Positions 58,011 through 64,000 of a DNA stretch of 64,000 nucleotides are shown piece after piece. The stretch lies in assembly GCF_000154825.1 (NCBI RefSeq), contig NZ_DS560018.1, forward strand, positions 1-64,000, in the 5' to 3' direction. A program made the translations under genes and the position numbers. Origin of the DNA: Anaerofustis stercorihominis DSM 17244 (GTDB lineage Bacteria; Bacillota; Clostridia; Eubacteriales; Anaerofustaceae). A model generated the notes under the pieces. That model saw nothing but the letters and a program-made list of their open reading frames with translations, was not told the DNA's origin and made no database searches. Position 1 is the stretch's first letter, and the number at the start of each line of letters is the position of its first letter.

Positions 58011-59189
58011 ATGAAAACTACTAAAAAGAAAATTAAAGTAAAAAAAACATTAAAGGTAAAGAAGAAAAAAACGGATTTACAAAAAAATGATATTTTTAAA
58101 GAGCAAGAAAATTCTAATCTAAATGATAATGCTAATGAAATCAATTCAAATAATGTTGAAATATTAGTTAAAGATAATGATATTCCTAAAGTTAACAAAA
58201 TAGAAGACGAAATCAATATTGTTGAAACTATAGAAGAAAATCCTTTAGAATCATTACTTAAAGAACTTGAAGAGGAAAATAAAACAAATAATATTAAAGA
58301 GGTAAAAAAAGAGGATCCTCTAGAAAAGACATTGATAGAAATAGATAAATTGGAACATTTGGTAGATGAAACAATAGAAGATATAAAAGTAAAAGAAATA
58401 TCAGAAGATAACAAAGATATTGAAAAAGATGAAACAATTATTTCACAGGTTGATGAAATAAAAAAAGAGCTAAATGAATTAGAAAATGAGCTAAAAGAAG
58501 ATATTCCTAAACAGAAGAAAAAAACAAAAAAAAGAAACATAATCATCGCAATTTGTTCTGTTCTTATTTTAGCCATAATATCTTCAACCGGCGGATATTA
58601 TATTATAAAAGCCAAATCAGAAGAAAAAGAAGCTATGAAAGTCGCAAGTATTGCAAAAACAGCAAAAGAAGTAAATGTTGCAAATACATTAAGAAATCAT
58701 ACGGCAAAAAAAGTAAAAAAACAAAAAAATATACCAAGTTATTCATTATCGGAAATACATAAACTTGATATGAGCAAACCGAGCGGAGTTACTGCCGCAG
58801 ATTTAAAACTAATTACAAGGCAAGGGCTTGTAGGTCTTGAACAAGCATTTGTAAATGCAGAGAAAAAATATAAAGTAAATGCATTATTCTTGGTTGCGAT
58901 AGCTTCTCTTGAAAGTGCAAACGGAACAATATGTTTTAAACCAAATAACATGTTTGGATATGGTTCAAAGGGCTACCCCTCAAAAGAAGCAAACATATAT
59001 GATGTTGCGGATGGTATAGGAAATGGATATCTGAAACCGGGTTCCGGACTTTACAGCGGGAAAACAATAAGCGATGTAAATAAAAGATACGCTTCAAGCT
59101 CTACATGGGATACAAAAGTAGCAAATAATATGCATAAATATTATTCTGTAATAAGTGCAAGAAGAAAAGCTGCATTAAAGAAATTATAA
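58011..59189 (+). CDS. membrane-anchored glucosaminidase (GH73-like) with long charged cytoplasmic part
   Basis: A 392-residue protein with a Lys-rich start, a ~150-residue Glu/Lys-rich helical region, one transmembrane helix (~176-198) and an outside GH73-like domain (~255-385). Catalytic Glu301 lies in LFLVAIASLESANGTICFKP, followed by NNMFGYGSKGYPSKEANIYD and the end RYASSSTWDTKVANNMHKYY. It cuts the glycan chain of peptidoglycan after GlcNAc. The long intracellular charged part is not usual for this enzyme class and may connect to the cell division or wall machinery. Start ATG 58011 has AAGGTAGG upstream; own terminator. Confidence 0.88.
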   Translation: MKTTKKKIKVKKTLKVKKKKTDLQKNDIFKEQENSNLNDNANEINSNNVEILVKDNDIPKVNKIEDEINIVETIEENPLESLLKELEEENKTNNIKEVKKEDPLEKTLIEIDKLEHLVDETIEDIKVKEISEDNKDIEKDETIISQVDEIKKELNELENELKEDIPKQKKKTKKRNIIIAICSVLILAIISSTGGYYIIKAKSEEKEAMKVASIAKTAKEVNVANTLRNHTAKKVKKQKNIPSYSLSEIHKLDMSKPSGVTAADLKLITRQGLVGLEQAFVNAEKKYKVNALFLVAIASLESANGTICFKPNNMFGYGSKGYPSKEANIYDVADGIGNGYLKPGSGLYSGKTISDVNKRYASSSTWDTKVANNMHKYYSVISARRKAALKKL

Positions 59190-59216
59190 AAAAGAACCTA
59201 ATCAGGTTCTTTTTTA
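59189..59216. terminator. bidirectional terminator after the glucosaminidase gene
   Basis: Perfect 12-bp stem (AAAAAAGAACCT / AGGTTCTTTTTT) with AATC loop, starting at the stop codon and abutting the convergent Rrf2-like gene. Confidence 0.93.
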
Positions 59217-59615
59217 ATGATTATTCGATATCATATTTTTAATAGTTGTATTTTGTATATTAATTTTTAAAAACTTTCCTATTTCGTTATAAAATCTATC
59301 AATATAGAATTCATAAATAAATAGATTATTTTTTCTTGAATTATTATAATCATCTAAAACATTAATACTTCCATCAAACAATATAATTAAATCATATATG
59401 CTGATTTCGTCAGCATCTTTTAAAAGATAATACGTTAAATTATCTTTTCCCTTTTTTAATACTTTTGCTTCAACAAGTCTATCAATAACACTCAATAAAA
59501 TACTCTTCCTTGTACCGATAACTCTATGTATCTCTTCAAAGCTTTTACTATCTTGTTCTATAAATAAATACATTATTATTTTTATCGCTAAATCAGTCTT
59601 ACTATCAAACTTCAT
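59214..59615 (-). CDS. Rrf2-like winged-helix regulator without cysteines
   Basis: A 133-residue protein with a winged helix over residues 5-85: KTDLAIKIIMYLFIEQDSKS, FEEIHRVIGTRKSILLSVID, RLVEAKVLKKGKDNLTYYLL and ADEISIYDLIILFDGSI, the Rrf2 order. The three cysteines that bind an Fe-S cluster in IscR/NsrR are absent, so it likely senses something else or acts without a cofactor. GAGGAT precedes the ATG. Targets unknown. Confidence 0.75.
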   Translation of the reverse strand: MKFDSKTDLAIKIIMYLFIEQDSKSFEEIHRVIGTRKSILLSVIDRLVEAKVLKKGKDNLTYYLLKDADEISIYDLIILFDGSINVLDDYNNSRKNNLFIYEFYIDRFYNEIGKFLKINIQNTTIKNMISNNH

Positions 59616-59878
59616 GAAATATCCTCATTATATTTTATTGTTACTTAATTCTTACAAATTGTCACAAGAATGATATATTTAAAATATAAATAATTTCTAC
59701 TAATTTTGACATATTACTTATAAATATTATTACAAATAATAATATAATTGTAATATTTACATGTGTTACTATATTTAAACTTTTTTTGACAGATTTTAAA
59801 TAAATATTTTGTTCGTATTCAATTAGGGACGCGAAATATGCGTAAGCAGGCGTAGTGCCCCAGGCTAAAAATACACAA
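59616..59878. other. intergenic region with a GC-rich patch
   Basis: About 260 bases; mostly AT-rich, but 59825-59867 (starting GGGACGCGAAATATGCGTAA, then GCAGGCGTAGTGCCCC) is clearly GC-richer and resembles neither neighbour. It may be a fragment of a mobile or repeated sequence. An open frame reading through it also reads through the terminator at 59879-59905 and is not called. Confidence 0.4.
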
Positions 59879-59905
59879 AAAAAGACGTCGTTAAGTCGTC
59901 TTTTT
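59879..59905 (-). terminator. terminator of the P-type ATPase gene
   Basis: Stem AAAAAGACG / CGTCTTTTT with a 9-nt loop, 8 bases beyond the ATPase stop; T run on the minus strand. Confidence 0.88.
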
Positions 59906-59912
59906 CTTTTTA

Positions 59913-62561
59913 TCATGCCGATTTTTTTACTTGCGTAAGTAAACTGTTGTCTTTGATGAACAAACCTTTTGCAAGTTTTACTATCTCAGAGCTTACCAGA
60001 GGAACTAAAGATAGAGTGAGTACAAAGTCCCATTTAGATGTTCCGAGAGGTGTAAGCACGAATATATTTCTCAGTACGGGAATGAGTACTACGAATATCG
60101 CAAGCATTGCGGATACTATATTGGCGATTATCAATGTCTTATTCTTAAGCGGACTGTCGTCGAATATACTTTCTTTCATGGCTCTTACATTGAATGTATG
60201 GAAAAGCTGAGATAAGCACAGTATCAGAAAAGCAAATGTCCTTCCTTCGCTGAGAGAATAATATGTACATCCGTACCAGAAACCGACCAAGGTAACTGCA
60301 CCTATCAAAAGTCCTTCGAACAATACTCTGACACTAAAACCGAAAGTAAATATATTTTCGCTTTTCTTAGCGGGTTTTTGAGTCATGACGTCTATGTTGT
60401 TTTCATCTACACCAAGGGCAAGGGCTGGAAGCGAGTCAGTGACCAAGTTTACCCATAACAGATGTATCGGAAGAAGCGGCATAGGGAAGTTTAATAGAGT
60501 CGCAAGGAACAGTGTCATTATTTCGCCTATATTACAGGAAATAAGGAAATGCATGGCTTTTTTGATGTTCCTAAATACCTTCCTCCCCTCTTTCACAGCC
60601 ATTACAATGGTGGAAAAGTTATCGTCACATAAAATCATATCGGAAGCATTTTTAGCTACATCTGTACCAGTTATACCCATTGCACACCCGATATCCGCTC
60701 TCTTGAGTGCGGGAGCGTCGTTTACGCCGTCTCCGCTCATTGCAACTACGTTATTGGTATTTTGAAAGGCTTTTACTATCCTAACTTTATCCTTTGGAGA
60801 AACCCTTGCATAAACGGATATATTTCCTATCCTGTCCGCAAGATCCTCGTCCGTCAGTTTTTCAAGTTCAAGCCCCGTTATACACTCTTCGCCCTCAGAT
60901 AATATACCGAGGTCCTTTGCGATAGCCTCTGCGGTAAGCTTATGGTCTCCGGTTATCATAACTGTTTTGATACCCGCTTTTTTACATTCATTTATAGAAT
61001 CCAAGACCTCTTCCCTCGGAGGGTCTATCATTGCAGTAAGACCGACGAAAATCAAATCATTTTCAATTTCATCTTCACCGGGAATATTATCCACGACTTT
61101 ATAAGCATAGGCTAAAACTCTGTAAGCTTTGGAAGACAGCTCGTTGACTTGATTATAAAAACCTATCTTATCCATTTCACCGAGTTTCTTTATTTTCGAT
61201 TCACATACGTAATGAGAACATTTTTCAAGCAAAACATCGCTGGCACCTTTTGTGTATATGATATATTTGCCCTCTTCTTTATATACGCTGCTCATCATCT
61301 TTCTGGAAGAGTCAAAAGGAAGCTCCGTAAACCTCTCTTTTTTATCTCGGGTTATACCGCTTCTCTTTGCAAGTTCTATCAAAGCTACTTCCGTAGTATC
61401 CCCTATCCTAACTTCTTTTCCGTTTTCATCATAATTTATGTTGGAGTCGTTGCAGTCGTAGGCTATATTCACAAGCATTTTATATGCGATACTTTTATTG
61501 TTGGAAAATTCATCTTTATTTATTAATCTGTTAGTTATATAAACTTTTTCCACGCTCATTTTATTCATTGTAAGCGTTCCTGTCTTATCGGAACAAATCA
61601 CATTTGCACTGCCCAAAGTTTCAACGGCGTGCATTTTCCTTACTATCGCACCTTTTTTACTGAGTCTGGTTATACCGATGGATAAAACTATTGTTATTAC
61701 CGTAGGAAGTCCTTCGGGAATAGCCGCAACGGCAAGAGATATGCTTGTCATAAACATATCAAGAGCTTTGTTTCCGTGCATAAAACCTAAAACAAATATA
61801 AGAGCACATATCACAAGACAGCCGATAGAAAGGACTTTTCCTATTTCGTTGGTCTTTTCGGCCAAAGGAGTAAGTGTTTCCTCTTCGGTACTCAGCATCT
61901 TAGCCACTTTACCTATCTCGCTGTCCATACCGCTTGCCGTAACTATATATGTACATTTTCCGTATGTAACGATCCCCGAAGAATAGACCATGTTTTTTCT
62001 GTCCGCCAAAGGTACATCCTTATCTTCTATCAAAGCACTGTCTTTATCCACAGATACGCTTTCTCCCGTCAGAGAGGACTCGTCCACCTGAAGATTTGAA
62101 CACTCTATTATCCTTCCGTCTGCGGCAATCAAATCCCCGCTCTCCGCAAAGACTATATCCCCCACAACGATTTCTGGAAAGGGAACTTTTATTATCCGAC
62201 CGTCACGGTATACCTTCGCTTCATTGACGCTCAGTTCCTTTAAAGCTTCCAGCTCGTTATCCGCACGATACTCCTGAAAAGATGCTATTAACGCATTAAG
62301 AGTAACGACAAATAATATCATTATGGCATCACTTGCCTGTCCGATAAAAAAGGATACGGCACTGGCAACAAGAAGGACAAGTATCAAAAAATCCTGAAAC
62401 TGAGTTAAAAATATTTCAAAGAAAGTATGTCTTTTTTCCTCCGCCAAAACATTTTTCCCGTACATTTCAAGACGTTTTTTTGCTTCTTCACCGGTAAGTC
62501 CGTTTTTTTCATCACTATGTAACATTCTTATGATTTCATCGACTTTTATATTAAAAAACAT
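59913..62561 (-). CDS. P-type cation (calcium-type) ATPase
   Basis: An 882-residue P2-type ATPase. The N-terminal domain has GLTGEEAKKRLEMYGKNVL, the actuator has SSLTGES, Asp325 is phosphorylated (CSDKTGTLT) and the hinge has GDGVNDAPALKRADIGCAM. M4 has VAAIPEGLPTVITIVLSIGI and M6 has LWVNLVTDSLPALALG, the pattern of Ca2+-transporting ATPases (PEGLP, NLVTD). It exports cytoplasmic calcium or related divalent ions. GGAGG upstream of ATG 62561. Single-gene unit. Confidence 0.94.
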   Translation of the reverse strand: MFFNIKVDEIIRMLHSDEKNGLTGEEAKKRLEMYGKNVLAEEKRHTFFEIFLTQFQDFLILVLLVASAVSFFIGQASDAIMILFVVTLNALIASFQEYRADNELEALKELSVNEAKVYRDGRIIKVPFPEIVVGDIVFAESGDLIAADGRIIECSNLQVDESSLTGESVSVDKDSALIEDKDVPLADRKNMVYSSGIVTYGKCTYIVTASGMDSEIGKVAKMLSTEEETLTPLAEKTNEIGKVLSIGCLVICALIFVLGFMHGNKALDMFMTSISLAVAAIPEGLPTVITIVLSIGITRLSKKGAIVRKMHAVETLGSANVICSDKTGTLTMNKMSVEKVYITNRLINKDEFSNNKSIAYKMLVNIAYDCNDSNINYDENGKEVRIGDTTEVALIELAKRSGITRDKKERFTELPFDSSRKMMSSVYKEEGKYIIYTKGASDVLLEKCSHYVCESKIKKLGEMDKIGFYNQVNELSSKAYRVLAYAYKVVDNIPGEDEIENDLIFVGLTAMIDPPREEVLDSINECKKAGIKTVMITGDHKLTAEAIAKDLGILSEGEECITGLELEKLTDEDLADRIGNISVYARVSPKDKVRIVKAFQNTNNVVAMSGDGVNDAPALKRADIGCAMGITGTDVAKNASDMILCDDNFSTIVMAVKEGRKVFRNIKKAMHFLISCNIGEIMTLFLATLLNFPMPLLPIHLLWVNLVTDSLPALALGVDENNIDVMTQKPAKKSENIFTFGFSVRVLFEGLLIGAVTLVGFWYGCTYYSLSEGRTFAFLILCLSQLFHTFNVRAMKESIFDDSPLKNKTLIIANIVSAMLAIFVVLIPVLRNIFVLTPLGTSKWDFVLTLSLVPLVSSEIVKLAKGLFIKDNSLLTQVKKSA

Positions 62562-63038
62562 AATATGCCTCCTTTATCTAAAAAAATTATAGTTAAAAGA
62601 GCATGTACAATTTATCATTTTTTGTTATAAAAAAAATAATCTAAAATAAATTTTATGATTTTGATTTTATTTTTATGATAGGATTTATGAATTCAATGAT
62701 TTAATTAAAGGATTTATTTACTTTAAATTATAAGGAAATATTCTTATAAACAAATAAAACATGATTTTTATTTTTATTATAAGTATGTAAAATATGATTT
62801 AAGAATAAAAAATGGTAAATATCACCGCTATTTCTTATAAAAAGTGTACTTTTTGTGACAAAAAAACAAATACAAAAAACTGCATTTTTATTACAGCCTT
62901 AAAATACAAATGTTATACTATTATTTTGATATTCTTAAAATTTCTATATATTTTAAATATAACACTTTTGTCACAAAAAGTACGATTATTGATATTATTG
63001 TCGAAAACCTTGAAATTGTTAAAAACGGAGGATACAAA
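62562..63038. other. long leader region of the LRR surface gene
   Basis: About 480 AT-rich bases between divergent genes (ATPase on minus, LRR protein on plus). It includes the paired palindromes at 62850-62978. Promoter-like AT tracts occur but no clear -35/-10 pair can be assigned. A 76-codon open frame at 62812 has no ribosome site and is not called. Confidence 0.5.
62846..62983. promoter_or_regulatory. two palindromic operator-like sites in inverted copies
   Basis: GTACTTTTTGTGACAAAA (62846-62863) and its exact complement TTTTGTCACAAAAAGTAC (62966-62983) form an 18-bp perfect inverted repeat 102 bp apart. Each contains a palindrome TTTTGT-S-ACAAAA, centred at 62857 and 62972, 115 bp apart, close to 11 helical turns. 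They lie about 180 and 65 bp before the LRR gene start, as expected for a regulator that loops DNA. Confidence 0.65.
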
Positions 63039-64000
63039 ATGAAGAACAAAAAATTACTGGCAGTGATATTGAGCGGATTCATGGTGTTTACCGGAATGAC
63101 ACCCATATTTGCCGAAGAACCGAAGGCAGATGAAAACACGAGCAGCAATGCTGTCGCAAGCGAAGAAAACGGGAAGTATGATGAAACTCAAAATAACAAA
63201 GAAGAAAATAACGCCGAAGAAGTAAAAAATGACGAAAAAAGCACGGAAACAAATAAAATCACAGATGAAGACAAGTCACCCGAGAAAACATCAGTAAAGG
63301 TCAAAAAATCCGACGATAACGAAAAAGACAATATAGATTTATCTAAAACCGTTAAGTCTACTTCGAAGACGGTAAAAGCCGTCGTTGAAAATAAAACGGA
63401 TACCGCGACAGGTCTTACCTTCAGTTATGACAGCGATACGAATAAAGCAACCATTACGGGCATAGGGACTTACTCCGCTTCCGCACTTACTATCCCGAGT
63501 AAAGTAAAAGCGGATGATACGGATGAAATGGACGTAGTTGGCATAGGAAACGCCGCTTTTAAAAACAACTCTTCTTTGGAATCGGTTGTTATACCAAAAG
63601 GTATCATATCCATAGATAATGATGCTTTTTACTTATGCAGTAAATTATCTTCCTGTACATTAGAAGAAGGAAGTGCTTTGAAAAGTATTGGGACTAATGC
63701 ATTTATGTACTGCGGCAAATTAACAAGTATTAAAATACCGAAATCGGTGGAAACATTGGGAATCCGTGCTTTTAATTATTGCTCTGGATTAACGTCCGTA
63801 GCTTTTGAAGAAGGCAGTACACTTAATTCTATCGGCAGTTCTTGTTTTTCAGGTACTGGACTTGAAAGTATCATAATACCAAAGAGCGTCAAAACTTTAG
63901 GCTCTTCTGCTTTCAATAGCTGTAAATCTTTAAAGTCATGTACATTTGAGCCGGGTAGTAATTTAAAAAGCATCGAAAGCAGTACATTTAGCGGTTCCGC
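63039..64000 (+). CDS. BspA-like leucine-rich-repeat surface protein (partial, runs off the window)
   Basis: The first 320 codons of a secreted protein. ATG 63039 has CGGAGG upstream; a signal peptide (MKNKKLLAVILSGFMVFTGM ending PIFA) is followed by a ~110-residue Glu/Lys/Asn-rich spacer and then BspA-type LRR_5 units (GIGNAAFKNNSSLESVVIPK; SIGTNAFMYCGKLTSIKIPK; LGSSAFNSCKSLKSCTFEPG) of about 22-23 residues each. Such proteins bind host or bacterial surface molecules in several gut and oral anaerobes. The window ends within the repeats, so the C-terminal anchor cannot be seen. Confidence 0.93.
   Translation, partial: MKNKKLLAVILSGFMVFTGMTPIFAEEPKADENTSSNAVASEENGKYDETQNNKEENNAEEVKNDEKSTETNKITDEDKSPEKTSVKVKKSDDNEKDNIDLSKTVKSTSKTVKAVVENKTDTATGLTFSYDSDTNKATITGIGTYSASALTIPSKVKADDTDEMDVVGIGNAAFKNNSSLESVVIPKGIISIDNDAFYLCSKLSSCTLEEGSALKSIGTNAFMYCGKLTSIKIPKSVETLGIRAFNYCSGLTSVAFEEGSTLNSIGSSCFSGTGLESIIIPKSVKTLGSSAFNSCKSLKSCTFEPGSNLKSIESSTFSGS

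Noticed and set aside
57956..58576. A 206-codon minus-strand frame
   Set aside because: Antisense shadow of the Lys/Glu-rich N-terminal region of the glucosaminidase gene.
59662..59916. An 84-codon open frame on the minus strand starting at the ATPase stop codon
   Set aside because: It reads straight through the ATPase terminator, has no ribosome site, and its second half is AT-driven hydrophobic residues.
62812..63042. A 76-codon plus-strand frame before the LRR gene
   Set aside because: No ribosome site, overlaps the real start of the LRR gene in another frame and contains the operator repeats.
1..64000. CRISPR arrays, insertion sequences, integrases and phage structural genes
   Set aside because: No regularly spaced direct repeats, no transposase or recombinase motifs, and no terminal repeats flanking coding regions were seen.

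Overview
The window is AT-rich (roughly 30% G+C by eye) with Gram-positive style AGGAGG ribosome binding sites, many short intrinsic terminators and a Bacillota gene repertoire. The best fit is an anaerobic member of the Clostridia, possibly a spore former. Supporting genes are an H-cluster [FeFe] hydrogenase-like protein, a rubredoxin-first rubrerythrin under a PerR-like Fur protein, an Asp23/YqhY protein, long-form HPF, RecD2, a TagGH-type exporter and a SpoIIQ-like M23 protein. This is inference from gene content; there is no rRNA or marker tree here.

Layout. 1-2340: a small conserved protein, then a divergent switch of two small minus-strand genes (one only 47 codons) facing an XRE regulator and an ImmA/IrrE-type peptidase, with consensus promoters and inverted-repeat operators between them. 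2336-13430 (minus): surface and signalling genes: a hybrid histidine kinase, a frameshifted membrane-anchored metallopeptidase, a 1498-residue adhesin-like protein, and a solute-binding lipoprotein overlapping a second hybrid kinase whose 3' end carries a run of ten G. 13788-20104 (minus): a chloramphenicol acetyltransferase-like gene, tmRNA, and the cluster smpB, hemolysin III, ispA, xseB, xseA, nusB, yqhY. 20263-25860: an ECF S-component, a DUF1002 protein, a DUF2975/HTH pair, then crcB, a macrodomain gene and the hydrogenase in one minus operon.

26058-41840 (mostly plus): a radical SAM protein, GNAT acetyltransferase, recD2, comF, hpf, a DUF5317 protein with a very acidic tail, tcdA, ung, lepB, an MBL-fold hydrolase, and a UBA-like membrane protein with an OmpR-type two-component system and cysE. 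42154-48106: DUF378, DUF134 and HIT genes, then a minus cluster for a teichoic-acid-like polymer (SDR, IspD-like cytidylyltransferase, CDP-polyol phosphotransferase, TagH, TagG). 48275-49420: rubrerythrin and a PerR-like regulator with two Per-box-like sites. 49562-59620: secreted and wall-acting proteins (subtilase, M23, M14, glucosaminidase), prfA, a decayed gene, and a hairpin-dense intergenic stretch. 59913-64000: a P-type calcium-type ATPase and the start of a BspA-like leucine-rich-repeat surface protein behind two identical palindromes.

The strongest items for follow-up are the G10 tract at 11311-11320, where one added G would fuse a hybrid kinase to the downstream lipoprotein; the frameshifted HEFGH metallopeptidase at 4248-5088; the paired palindromes at 62850-62978; the 7-4-7 direct repeat upstream of the large adhesin; the hairpin array at 56921-57256; and the ImmR/ImmA-like switch with its unannotated 47-codon gene. 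No CRISPR array, rRNA, ordinary tRNA or insertion sequence was seen.
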